The notes under the pieces are model-generated. The model saw nothing but the letters and a program-made list of their open reading frames with translations. It did not search any database and was not told the DNA's origin. Positions 37,125 through 50,058 of a DNA stretch of 64,000 nucleotides are shown piece after piece. The DNA comes from Diogma glabrata. Taxonomy: Eukaryota; Arthropoda; Insecta; Diptera; Cylindrotomidae. Location: the NCBI GenBank assembly GCA_963693315.1, contig OY856188.1, positions 247,579,666-247,643,665 of the forward strand, given 5' to 3'. A program made the translations under genes and the position numbers. Within the stretch, counting starts at the first letter, position 1; the number at the start of each line of letters is the position of its first letter.

Positions 37125-39802
37125 TAAAGAAAATTGGTAACCATACAAATAAAAGTTTAATTTTAAAATCGTAGAAAACAAATATTCGGAAAACCAAACC
37201 ATTTTAACTTACAGCACTAATCTACTCTACCAACTATAATAACGAATGTTTTTATTAATATACATATATTTATTTCAATATAATTTAACAATTGGAAACA
37301 TCGTTCTTTAAATTTCATATTTAAACAAGAAGAAAGAAAATAAGAACCAAAAAAAATTTGATTGATTTGTAATTTAAGAAGTGTTGTATTGTATTAGGAT
37401 AGGTTATGTTTGCCGCTCGAATAACATTAAAATAAAAAGTAAAATCCATAATACAAAAACCTTTTTTTTCGTTTTGTTAAAGTCATGATTTTTTTTTAAA
37501 TTTAATTGGTATTTTTAAATATAAACCTATACTTGATATAGTTTGAAAATGATTCCCACAAACAATTTAATACAACCTCTTAAGGTTAGATCTATATAAA
37601 TTTATTAACGCTCATGTCTCAAATCAATAAAATCTATCAAAATTTACAGACAAATATCCTTAGGTATTAATTTTTAGAAATTTTTATGAAATAAATTAAA
37701 TTAAGACAAAATCGTGATCTGATTAATTAAAATGAAAAACGTGAGTTAATGAACAAGAATAGCAAAGAAAGGAGTTACAACTCTATTAACTTCTATCCAA
37801 TTTGTGAAAATGGGTTGGGTGTGACTTGTAATTAAACAAAAGTTAAACATCAATCTCATGAAACAGATTATCAGTAGAACTTAAAATTCGGATATCACAA
37901 TGTTTTCAACAATATATACAAATAAGATTGAGTTTAATGAATTTAGGTGAAAAGGTTGGACATTGGATAATAACTCACATAATTTTTTACATCATATCGC
38001 AGATCTCAAGGTATGGTTGGGATATAAATCAACAATTATACTGCAAAACGTAATATTAACTTAATCTTCATTAGTTCTAAAAGTTGTTCAAACGTAGATC
38101 GAAGCCTATTGAAATTTTAAAAAATTATTGTTCTGTACTAAACTGTAGGTTAAGGAATCTGTTAGCTATGATAAACGCTACTCATATTGCCAAGTTTTTT
38201 GAAGTCACAGAATAATTTAAGTTAAAACATACGCAGTTGCATCAAACTCACAAATGGTGACCCTATAGTGTAAAAATATTAAATCATAAAGAATATCATA
38301 AAGAGGTATAAAATGTGGCTTAAATGTGCGTTAGCCAAACGCAGTTTTATGGTATTGCAATCGGCAAATAAGGGTTTCAAGAACTACCGATTGGAGTAAA
38401 CATATTTTATTTTTCACTCGTATTTCAAAATATTGAATTATTGAGGAAAAAGCAGATCTGAACTTGTAGGCACTTAACCGTAATCTTTAGTATTTGTGAA
38501 CGAGATAAAATGAACGAGAAAATTAATTCTCTTCAAAAACTGCTATTTCGTAAAACACTTAAGAAGTATGAGACCAGCCCAAAACTATCTAAAGGAAAAC
38601 AGCAGAAAAAAGTCATCAGAAGAAATTCGCTTAAGAAAAAAAAATAATAATCAATGTATTACCGTATTGGATCTCTGCCGATGATCTTTAGAAAATTGAA
38701 ACCGAAACTCATGCCAATAATCGAATCATAGCACTGATAAGGCATAGGTTAGAAGCCCGATCGAAACGCGGTTGGCGAAAGTAAGCGTTTTTTGTGGCGT
38801 GGCGAAAATGGCGGTTTTTCTATCAGAAACATCCAACCATACCTTTGAGTTTAACTATTTCCTGAGTTAAGCTTAAGTTAATTGCTCACAAATCCCGAAT
38901 AATTAGAAGCTATTTTATTATATTTGAGAGTAAACATAGAGGCTGTAATGTATACAACAAATATCTGAATAACAACCGAGATGAAAGTTTTTAGTGAAGG
39001 TAATAAAAACAAATACAAAAAACAAACGGACACTTTGATAAACTAATTTAAAAAAATAATTGTATTTAATTAATGGTTTGCGTTGTTCTGTTTGGTTTGC
39101 CTTGTTCTATGCCAGTTTACCGATATTTAAATTTATTGTTTCATAATAAAAAAACACATTATATTCTACATATAAGTCTAAATGTATGACTTTTTGAATT
39201 TTTGTCTTATAAATTGTACCATTTAAAAAATAGCGACAAAATGGACGCATCGTTTACAATTGCAATCCCAATCACACATATATATGCTTCTCTCACTATT
39301 AAAATATTGGTTGGTTCGATGAATCGTTGAATGATTTAAAAGTATGCGCATTTTAATTTAATTGAAACCAAGCATGTTTAGACACACGCTTAACAGAATA
39401 AACCTTATAAAAGTTCTTTAAAATTACGAAATATTAACATCAAATCTATTACCTTCTTTTAATTTTATTTGTATTATAATATAATTTTTATATTATAATT
39501 CTTAAAATTAATTATTACTTGTGCAATAAAACAAACACAAACCATACAGTGCACTTTATATCAATCTAAGCATGGTCCTTCGAGCCGGATCAAGATATGC
39601 CCGTGGTTGTCTAAACAAAATGTAATTAGCATAGATAGATATTTCTATCACAGAAATTACAGATAGATAGTTAGAAAATCTTATGTACCAAGTTTCATCA
39701 AAATAAAATGACATGACTTAAAATTATTGAAATTTCAACATGGGTTCCCCAACTAGCATTCTAGCATTAGAATATTAGAACAGTATAACATTATTTATAA
39801 TA
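37125..39802. other. AT-rich non-coding DNA
   Basis: No gene is called. A fragment of the SINE unit (accatacctttgagttta...) lies at about 38842-38905. A gtgcgttagccaaacgc block (38300-38460) and an acgcggttggcgaaagtaag block (38765-38820) are less AT-rich but unidentified. Confidence 0.45.
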
Positions 39803-40440
39803 TTTCCAACCATACCTTTGAATTGGAAAAACTCAAATTAATTCCTCAGTTACTTGAGTTTTATTGCTCACAAAAAACCTGCATAAATAAAATTCCCCAA
39901 AATGTTGGCAATAACAGTAATTGACAATAACAATGACAATAACAATAATTGACCAAGTGTCGATCATTGATTTTCGCATTGATTGGAAACAATCAATAAT
40001 GACTAAACACTCGTGACTTAGAATTTTGACTATAATAGAAATATTACACATCCTATGAATTCACACAATAGTACTGTCAAGAAAATTCTATGCAAAAAAA
40101 TCTTCATTCAAAAATGAATAAAATAAAAATAAAAAAAATTATATCTAGCTGAATATTGAGAAATTCAACTTAAGTAAGATAACTGATGATGAAGTTTCAA
40201 CTTAGAAATATCATCGCATTGGTGGCGTAGTGGTTAAACGTGTCTGCCAAAGGAATTGAACTCGTTGTGTTGGCACTGATGAGGTTACGAGTTCGAATTC
40301 CAACCGAAACACGTAAAAGAGGAAAACATAGTTTTTTTCTGAGATATTTTCAACCATAACTTTGAATAGGAAAAATTCAAATTAATTCCTTAGTTACTTG
40401 AGTTTAATTGGTCACAAAAAACCAGAATTATTCATAAAAC
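39803..40440 (+). mobile_element. Old, diverged unit of the tRNA-derived SINE array
   Basis: Same order as the young 520-bp units but clearly diverged: aaccatacctttgaattgg, cacttgagttttattgctcac, a short caataa-rich stretch, gattggaaacaatcaataat, tcacacaatagtactgtc, the tRNA-like part (40207-40313), then acgtaaaagaggaaaac, T7 and ctgag. Box A here is closer to consensus (tggcgtagtggtt near 40222) than in the young units, and box B is gttcgaattcc. It shows the tandem arrangement is older than the recent amplification beside it. Confidence 0.75.
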
Positions 40441-40450
40441 TAAGCCAAAT

Positions 40451-40998
40451 ATATGGGATTTTTTTGCATTAAATTTCTAGACAATACTTTGTGTGAATTC
40501 ATAGAATGGGGAATATTTCTATTCTAATTAACATCCTAAGTCACGATTGTATAGTCATTATTGATTGTTTCCAATCAATGTGAAATCAATGGCTGACACT
40601 TGGTCAATTTGTAGTTCTATATGTATTAACATTAGATTACATTAAGGGAATTTTAAATTTATTTTGGATTTTTGAGATCAATTAAACTCAAGTAAGTAAG
40701 GAAGTAATTGGAATATTTTCAATTCAAAGGTATGGTTTTGAAGTTTCTCAGAAAAAAACTACAATTCACATTTTTTGCGTGTTTCGGATCGGATTCGAAC
40801 CTACCCTCGTCAGTGCCCGGCTCGAATCTTTGGGCAGACACGCTATCGATTACGCCGTTGAGGCGATGACAATTTCAAAGTTGAAACTTCTTCATCACTT
40901 AATTATTTTTTACTTAAGTTGAATTTTTCCACTGTCATTAGACTCCATATTATGGAAATGCTTTTACATTATATGGGATTTTTTTTGCATTAAATTTC
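40451..40998 (-). mobile_element. Single inverted young SINE unit at the array edge
   Basis: Reverse complement of the 520-bp unit, plus about 28 bp of a next unit. It forms a spaced palindrome with the first forward unit: arms of at least 490 bp around a 58-bp spacer (40941-40998). The tRNA-like part lies at about 40777-40867 on the minus strand. Orientation switches at 40998/40999 between gcattaaatttct and aatgacagtgg. Confidence 0.85.
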
Positions 40999-43880
40999 TA
41001 ATGACAGTGGAAAAATTCAACTTAAGTAAAAAATAATTAAGTGATGAAGAAGTTTCAACTTTGAAATTGTCATCGCCTCAACGGCGTAATCGATAGCGTG
41101 TCTGCCCAAAGATTCGAGCCGGGCACTGACGAGGGTAGGTTCGAATCCGATCCGAAACACGCAAAAAATGTGAATTGTAGTTTTTTTCTGAGAAACTTCA
41201 AAACCATACCTTTGAATTGAAAATATTCCAATTACTTCCTTACTTACTTGAGTTTAATTGATCTCAAAAATCCAAAATAAATTTAAAATTCCCTTAATGT
41301 AATCTAATGTTAATACATATAGAACTACAAATTGACCAAGTGTCAGCCATTGATTTCACATTGATTGGAAACAATCAATAATGACTATACAATCGTGACT
41401 TAGGATGTTAATTAGAATAGAAATGTTCCCCATTCTATGAATTCACACAAAGTATTGTCTAGAAATTTAATGCAAAAAAATCCCATATAATGTAAAAGCA
41501 TTTCCATAATATGGAGTCTAATGACAGTGGAAAAATTCAACTTAAGTAAAAAATAATTAAGTGATGAAGAAGTTTCAACTTTGAAATTGTCATCGCCTCA
41601 ACGGCGTAATCGATAGCGTGTCTGCCCAAAGATTCGAGCCGGGCACTGACGAGGGTAGGTTCGAATCCGATCCGAAACACGCAAAAAATGTGAATTGTAG
41701 TTTTTTTCTGAGAAACTTCAAAACCATACCTTTGAATTGAAAATATTCCAATTACTTCCTTACTTACTTGAGTTTAATTGATCTCAAAAATCCAAAATAA
41801 ATTTAAAATTCCCTTAATGTAATCTAATGTTAATACATATAGAACTACAAATTGACCAAGTGTCAGCCATTGATTTCACATTGATTGGAAACAATCAATA
41901 ATGACTATACAATCGTGACTTAGGATGTTAATTAGAATAGAAATGTTCCCCATTCTATGAATTCACACAAAGTATTGTCTAGAAATTTAATGCAAAAAAA
42001 TCCCATATAATGTAAAAGCATTTCCATAATATGGAGTCTAATGACAGTGGAAAAATTCAACTTAAGTAAAAAATAATTAAGTGATGAAGAAGTTTCAACT
42101 TTGAAATTGTCATCGCCTCAACGGCGTAATCGATAGCGTGTCTGCCCAAAGATTCGAGCCGGGCACTGACGAGGGTAGGTTCGAATCCGATCCGAAACAC
42201 GCAAAAAATGTGAATTGTAGTTTTTTTCTGAGAAACTTCAAAACCATACCTTTGAATTGAAAATATTCCAATTACTTCCTTACTTACTTGAGTTTAATTG
42301 ATCTCAAAAATCCAAAATAAATTTAAAATTCCCTTAATGTAATCTAATGTTAATACATATAGAACTACAAATTGACCAAGTGTCAGCCATTGATTTCACA
42401 TTGATTGGAAACAATCAATAATGACTATACAATCGTGACTTAGGATGTTAATTAGAATAGAAATGTTCCCCATTCTATGAATTCACACAAAGTATTGTCT
42501 AGAAATTTAATGCAAAAAAATCCCATATAATGTAAAAGCATTTCCATAATATGGAGTCTAATGACAGTGGAAAAATTCAACTTAAGTAAAAAATAATTAA
42601 GTGATGAAGAAGTTTCAACTTTGAAATTGTCATCGCCTCAACGGCGTAATCGATAGCGTGTCTGCCCAAAGATTCGAGCCGGGCACTGACGAGGGTAGGT
42701 TCGAATCCGATCCGAAACACGCAAAAAATGTGAATTGTAGTTTTTTTCTGAGAAACTTCAAAACCATACCTTTGAATTGAAAATATTCCAATTACTTCCT
42801 TACTTACTTGAGTTTAATTGATCTCAAAAATCCAAAATAAATTTAAAATTCCCTTAATGTAATCTAATGTTAATACATATAGAACTACAAATTGACCAAG
42901 TGTCAGCCATTGATTTCACATTGATTGGAAACAATCAATAATGACTATACAATCGTGACTTAGGATGTTAATTAGAATAGAAATGTTCCCCCGTTCTATG
43001 AATTCACACAAAGTATTGTCTAGAAATTTAATGCAAAAAAATCCCATATAATGTAAAAGCATTTCCATAATATGGAGTCTAATGACAGTGGAAAAATTCA
43101 ACTTAAGTAAAAAATAATTAAGTGATGAAGAAGTTTCAACTTTGAAATTGTCATCGCCTCAACGGCGTAATCGATAGCGTGTCTGCCCAAAGATTCGAGC
43201 CGGGCACTGACGAGGGTAGGTTCGAATCCGATCCGAAACACGCAAAAAATGTGAATTGTAGTTTTTTTCTGAGAAACTTCAAAACCATACCTTTGAATTG
43301 AAAATATTCCAATTACTTCCTTACTTACTTGAGTTTAATTGATCTCAAAAATCCAAAATAAATTTAAAATTCCCTTAATGTAATCTAATGTTAATACATA
43401 TAGAACTACAAATTGACCAAGTGTCAGCCATTGATTTCACATTGATTGGAAACAATCAATAATGACTATACAATCGTGACTTAGGATGTTAATTAGAATA
43501 GAAATGTTCCCCATTCTATGAATTCACACAAAGTATTGTCTAGAAATTTAATGCAAAAAAATCCCATATAATGTAAAAGCATTTCCATAATATGGAGTCT
43601 AATGACAGTGGAAAAATTCAACTTAAGTAAAAAATAATTAAGTGATGAAGAAGTTTCAACTTTGAAATTGTCATCGCCTCAACGGCGTAATCGATAGCGT
43701 GTCTGCCCATAGATTCGAGCCGGGCACTGACGAGGGTAGGTTCGAATCCGATCCGAAACACGCAAAAAATGTGAATTGTAGTTTTTTTCTGAGAAACTTC
43801 AAAACCATACCTTTGAATTGAAAATATTCCAATTACTTCCTTACTTACTTGAGTTTAATTGATCTCAAAAATCCAAAATA
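40999..43880 (+). repeat. Tandem array of near-identical 520-bp tRNA-like units
   Basis: The landmark atgacagtggaaaaattcaa starts at 41001, 41521, 42041, 42561, 43082 and 43602, giving periods of 520, 520, 520, 521 and 520. Five full units are followed by a partial one ending at 43880. Only two differences were noticed: an inserted c with a neighbouring a-to-g at about 42990, and an a-to-t at about 43710. Each unit contains a tRNA-like part with box B ggttcgaatcc and a downstream T7 run. Such homogeneity means very recent amplification, strong gene conversion, or an assembly artefact. The 12-bp word taagccaaatat stands at both edges (40441 and 43879). Confidence 0.93.
41073..41187 (+). ncRNA. 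tRNA-like Pol III cassette (first of six)
   Basis: The tRNA-like part runs from atcgcctcaacggcgtaatc to ccgatccgaaacacgc. Box A-like ggcgtaatcgatagcg is at 41083-41098, exact box B ggttcgaatcc at 41138-41148, and T7 at about 41181-41187. The same cassette recurs at about 41593, 42113, 42633, 43154 and 43674. The spacing of the boxes and the T-run fit a Pol III transcript of about 115 nt. It does not fold as a proper cloverleaf, so it is a SINE head and not a tRNA gene. The T-run is also kept in the old diverged unit at 40330. Transcription is inferred. Confidence 0.5.
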
Positions 43881-43890
43881 AGCCAAATAT

Positions 43891-46800
43891 TTTTTTAATT
43901 TTCTCCATTTCACTCTTATAGTTGACTTAATTTTTTTGGCTATTTCAAGACTCTAAATAAAGAATATTTTGTATTTCGCAAACCATGTCTAAATAGTTCA
44001 TTAAAAACAATCCACCGGATGCACAATACTATTCTGACAAAAACCAAATAACCATCGCATATTCAATTTCGAATAAGCTCCTATAGTTGAAATAGTCGAA
44101 GCAATAGTTTCAGTCAGTTTAACATATTTAATTTTTGCAAAACAGTCTCAATAAAATTTCTAAAGTCTGGATATTGATTCAATTTTTAGACTATGACAGC
44201 TGTGCTTCTATAAGAACTTTAAACAGTTACAACCGAAACTAATTCAATCTTAATGACAGCTATCACTTCCATAACTTTTTTGGGAAGCTTTATCTAGAAT
44301 TGTGTAGCTTAACTTTGGTAAAGCTTCTAATAATTAATATAGATTTACTTTGGAGTGAAACCAGTGGTGACTGGTGGGGAGAGCTTCTCTGTAAAAGTTC
44401 TATCGAAACTTTATAGGTTCCACTTTGTAGCTTTAGCGAAACTTTATTGAAGCTTAAACTAGTATAAATCAAAATTGAAAAGTAAGATTGCTAGTTGGGT
44501 CAGTAGCCCTTGCCACTGTTTGTTCATTTTTTCCAAAAGCTTTCAGAGATATGGGAAACTGTACTAAAAGCTTACGTATCATGTTCCATCAAAATCGAGT
44601 GACAAGACTTATTAGAGTTTCAAATATGTAAACATTTGTATAAAGGTGAAAATCACACTAAGGATTTTTTGAACAAGTTTCATTGAAATCAAACGACAAA
44701 ACTGAAACATTTATATGGAAGGTTCCACTCCACTTTGCTCAACTTAGCCCAAAAGCTTTGAAAACTTTGTGCAATCATACCAAAAGCTTATGCACCAAGT
44801 TCCATCGAAATCATATGACATAACTAAAAGATATTGATGTTTCAAATAAACAGATGGTCAGGCGCTCCATTCCCATATTCCTACAATTTTATCCAAAATT
44901 TTTCCAGATCATCAGCTTCACCCAAAGAATTTAAACAAAAAACAAAATTAAATTTTTTTATGTGCATTATAATTTTATGTTTGCCGTGGCAGAATTATTG
45001 GTTTAAATTTTTGAAACAGTGATTTGGTCAGTAATTGTACGCGATTTTTTTCTCGATTTGTTATGATGTAATGGCAGTACAAACTCAATTTACGTCTAAT
45101 AAATAATTCAGTTCTTGAAACAATTGTGATTTAAACGGAAAACCCTGATCCAGAGCTCACTGAGGCATGTCAAAATTTGGCAATTGTTTTTTTTTCAATG
45201 TATCCTCTGACGCCAGTGTCGATATTCATATTTGCTTAAAATAATTTGGAAGGAATCAATATTCTCGTTGTTTGCATTCACAGTTGCGACAGTGAGAGTA
45301 AGAAATCGAATAAAGATTTTTTTATTTTCTGGGGAATAATTGGCTGTACAAGCTTGTCAAAGGGTAATTTAACTCCAACCCAACAACGACAATTAACCTA
45401 AAAAAGACTGTTGCAAGATTTCGGGAAATGCTGTTCAAGAGAATATTTAACAAGTCAAGGAAAGTAATGTGAAAGTTAAAACCACTATTATGCCCCAACA
45501 TGTCGCATTTGAATGAACATATAATCTTATACAAGAATGTTAGAGAACTCATAAATTCTGGGCAAAGTGTTTGGCAAAAGAGATTGATGCTTGGCAGTCA
45601 TATCTGACAGACAAGGATCATTCTACAGCGCAAAACACAATACTATATTTGTATGATAAACTCACAAATTTACATATAAATTCGATCATTAAGCATAACG
45701 TACGTAGCCATATTGCCGTTTAATTGAATTTTTGTTATTACATATGTAAACATTCGGGTGACCCATATTATTATGTTTTTTTTTATATAAACATTGCAAG
45801 TTTAAATTTAATATTTTCTCTTTTGAAATGTTTCATTGTGTAAAAATTGAAATAAAAATCCAGAATTGCTACGTTCTCTTACATGTATATTGGCAACAAC
45901 AAACGAAGATGATAATAGATCTTTCTCACTGGTGGGTTCATATTTGTTTTGATTGTCATTTATGATGCGACGATTGCAAAAGTTTGTGTTGGGTGACCCT
46001 AAGTGTAAGTTTTTTTTATCGATATAATAGTATTGATTGTTTTAAGAGGATGAGAAACCGCAAAACAATTGATTATGTATTCTTTTTTCTCTTGTTTTTA
46101 TCTTAAATTAAAATAAAAATACCGATAATTTTGGGAATATTTGATCAGTCATAATTTTATTTTGAAAAAGGAAAATTAATTATTATTTTTTATAGGTCAG
46201 TCTTTTCGTGATATTGAATCAGTGATTTTTTTTTAATGTTAAATTCAATCAAGTCAGTCATCATTTTTGAATTTCAAAAGAATAATTGTTTTATAAATTA
46301 GCTTTTTTGATCTTGATAAGTGAATTTCTTAATTTTTCAATAAAAAAAGTCAATTTTTGAATTTGAATAAAAAAATCTAGAATAGTGGCCTCGATTATTA
46401 AACTAAACCCGTATATCATTACAGGTGTGAGAACGTTGTTTGTGCATTTATAAGATAGTCATAGAAAACAAAAACACATGAGATGTTTTGGGGTAGTGGT
46501 GATTTAAATGTATCATGGTAACCTTCTCGTAATATAGAGCGAAGTGGAAATTGTTGTGGTAATTGCTAGTGAGAAAAAGAAAGTGTTTAGAAAACGAGCA
46601 AGATAGTAATATTTGGCCTAACTATCATTATTTGTTTTGGGATTAAATATTCGGGAAAAATGAAAATATATCATACGTTGACATATACAGTTATATATAC
46701 ATGCAGCATATGTATAACAGAGGTTCACAGAGATTACGTCAAGTTTGAATATCACAGGAAGAAATAAAGGATAAATTGTTTAGCAAATTGAAGTACAAAT

Positions 46801-47920
46801 ATATTAACATAAAAACAACAAGAAAATCAGCAATCAGCTTGCTGAATTAATTCTTTTTTGTTATATTATTTTGTTTATTTATTAATTCTTTCCATTTTAA
46901 ATTTTTTTTTATTTTATATTTCTTATATATAAGTTTGTCTGATTTTCATTTGAGTGACAATTTTGCTTCTTCCAATATGAAGTACTAAAATACTTTCAAT
47001 AGAGATATTTCCTGGGCAAAGACCACAGTGAATTTTTTTTTGTTGATTAATTGAAAACGTGTTTTCTTCGTATTTTATTTTATTTTACACATCACGGCAT
47101 AAAACGTCTAACGTTTTATAATACCACCAAAACTGGAGAAAGACAAAATAAATTCTTGGTAGAAAATTATAACATGTCCACTGTCCAGTTGGTAATTTCA
47201 TTTAACAAAACTAAACTAGAACTTAAATAAGGGAAGCCTTGAGGTGCAAAAAAATGTTCTCAACTACACCATGGAGAGTATGGAAAAGAGGCGCAACTGT
47301 TTAGGGTACTCGACAGTCGCCATGCCGAACACGAACAAATTAGTTGTTGAAATACTTGAGGAAAACTAATTTTTGTAAATATATGTTCTCATATAATTCA
47401 CGTGGCGTTTACAGTTCGGTAAACAGTAAAATCAAATTTTAAGCAAAACTTTCTTAAGATTTTGACCTTGACCTATTGATAAAGCTCTCGGTCTAATTTT
47501 TAAACTACTAAAATGTGACGGGTTACATTTATGCTTATGTTTAAAAAATTATACTGTTGCGCATATTAAATAATCATTTCAGGGTTAAATAAAATTTCAT
47601 TTCTTAATTCTTTGTTTCAAAAGATGATACTGAACATATTATCAAAAACAAAATTGAGGAATATTATTAACACTGTTTTGCGTTGGCGCTTAGCGTATGT
47701 TTTCAAATAACATAATTTTGATTTCTTGTTACTATACGCAAGTAACTTGTTTAGTGAGAACAAAATTTCATTTCCTAAATTACCTGTCACTAAATTTTTC
47801 GCGAAAGTAATCTAAAAACTGTTACCGTAGTTTGTAGAGTTAAAATTAGACTAAGAAATACCAACGAAGGACTAGTCTAACGTTGGTTGAAAATCTTAAC
47901 TTAAATAGATAAATAATGAA
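43891..47920. other. Non-coding DNA with a diverged ~240-bp duplication
   Basis: No gene is recognised. At 44530-44830 two diverged units share ccaaaagcttt, aaaagcttatgcaccaagtt (with changes) and ccatcaaaatc or ccatcgaaatc. The phrase also recurs at 39685-39720. Open frames of 60-76 codons here lack domains. Confidence 0.45.
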
Positions 47921-48020
47921 GAACTTTCAATTTTGGAATACAATCGCCTCGGTGGCGTAGTTGAACAGCGTTTCTGTCAAAGGATTCAAATTATGGCACT
48001 GATGAGGTAGAGGTTCTGGA
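47921..48020 (+). mobile_element. Degenerate SINE tRNA-like fragment
   Basis: caatcgcctcggtggcgtag, then tctgtcaaaggattcaaa and ggcactgatgaggtagaggt parallel the tRNA-like part at 40207-40313. Box B is destroyed (gaggttctgg). A single old copy. Confidence 0.6.
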
Positions 48021-50058
48021 TATTAGAATTAATTAGTTTTCTTTTGTGAATTTTCTGTGACAAAACCAACTAAATCAACCGTTGACAATGTCGAACTACC
48101 ATTAAACGAATAAGAATGCCGTATTCATGCACTGTAAACATATCTGGAATTCTAGGTATTTTCTATTTTTTCCTCTATAACATAACATTATTACCACTTA
48201 TTGTTTATTAATTTTTTATCATTATTATTATTATATTTTTTTTTATTCTAGAACAAAAAAATAGCACAACTAAATATTTATAAAATTTTCTATAAAAAAA
48301 TTATTTTTTAAATCATCACAAAATCCGTTATTGGGAAAACGTATCTCATAAATGTGTTATCTTTAACTGCTTTTTGTTTTCTTTTTTTTTTTCTTAATTT
48401 TATGTTTTATATATGGATATGGTTTTTTATCTTTTCAACAATTTTTTATTATTTACTTCAAACAAAGTCAAGGTGAAAGGCTATGAGCATTGGTTTAATT
48501 TTTATGAAAAGTTATGAATTACAGATTCATAAAAATTAAATGACTAATATATTATGTTTAATATATTGAAATAAAGTTATGTTTCATGGTATTAAAATGC
48601 TAAAACGACATAAAGACGACTAAATTGTCTTCACAAAAATGAGATATATCCCCATAAAAATAAACCAGTGTTGGGGCGTTAATATTAATTATTAACAAAA
48701 CATAAACATTTATTATCACTTATTTTAATCTCATATAGCATAAATAATCATATTTGCAATTAATCTTACTCACCGGTTTGAATTTGATACAAAATTTTAA
48801 CAGCTATTCGATGCTTTACTTCAAGTAAAATTATAACAATCAGCAATTATTGTAACTTGATATATCCTTTTTTAAAACTTTAATTATAGTTGTTATAAAT
48901 TGATTATTGATTTTTTTTAAGATCACTTGTAAATATCGTTAAGAATTATTATCTTATCATTAGTATTAAAACACAATAAGTTCAATTGTTAATTTAATGT
49001 TTATTATATTAGATATAACTATTTATTTTACTATTGTCATTATATTTTGAAAATAAATAAAAAAAAATTCTTAAGTAAGAAAGAGTAGTACAGTTTTTTT
49101 TTCTTTATAATATAATAATTAAATAAATAATATTTTCTACAGCTCACCTGTCCTGAAGAAACAAATATTAAAATAAATAAATTAATATAATAAAAAGAAT
49201 TTTATAATATTAACAACAATAGAAACAATAAACAAAAAACTAAATTGACGGTGTTTGTTGATGATCATGATGATGGAAGAAGTTGATTGTGATAATTGTA
49301 AGAATAAAAAAATATGTGATTGATATAAGATTAAGAAAATAATAGGAGATTTGTGAGAAAATAGCTTTGCAATTTAATGATAAATTGGTGTGAATTTTTT
49401 TTTTTGCTAATGAAGATAGATGTGTTATAGTTGGCGTTTAGGTTTAGAAAGTTTTATGTTTATATTTATACATAAGTACAAATAGTTTATTTAGACAGAT
49501 CGTTTGATAGGGATTGTGGAATTTTAATGGATGTGATCAATTATCGAATTAATTGTAATTGATGAACAAAATAAGAGACGTTTAACAGTAGTGCTAGTGA
49601 TACTATACTTGTATAAATGAACGTGGATTGGTCAAATATTTAATGAAATTTAATCGGAAAAATTTATAGAATTTTTCAAAATAAATATGGGCGCGTGTCA
49701 CTTGCCTTGGACAATCTATTGCATTTTTGATTTAAAATTTGTTGCTCTACACAAAATAAAATAAAAACTATATATGGACAAAATAACCCATAAATGGTCA
49801 CCCCAAAGTGATATTATAATTTTTAATTCTTTTTTAAATAATTAATTTATCGATTTGGTTAGGGCAATTTTAAATCAGATTTACCTATATTAACAAACGT
49901 GAAATTATATTAATAAACGTTACATAAAAAAAACAAATCTCACATTTTTCACTTCATTATTAAACGAAATCTCTTCCCACATAATTTAATTTATCTAGTT
50001 GGTTTAATTTAATTTATCTAAACCTTCAAACTTTTGAAATTCAATACACTGATTAATC
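48021..50058. other. AT-rich non-coding DNA
   Basis: Long A- and T-rich runs, no coding region, no recognisable repeat. A gatgatcatgatgatgg stretch near 49260 is only low complexity. Confidence 0.45.

Noticed and set aside
38300..38700. Possible reverse transcriptase fragment (a KGFQELPIGVN-like frame)
   Set aside because: The resemblance is limited to a few residues, with no following catalytic motif and many stops; too weak to call.
39566..39612. Possible BEL/Pao-type fragment around tccttcgagccggatcaag
   Set aside because: Only about 45 bp stand out; no flanking element structure or longer coding match.
40999..43880. CRISPR-like array
   Set aside because: The repeats are 520 bp, contiguous and without spacers, in eukaryotic DNA. 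It is a tandem satellite with a SINE head.
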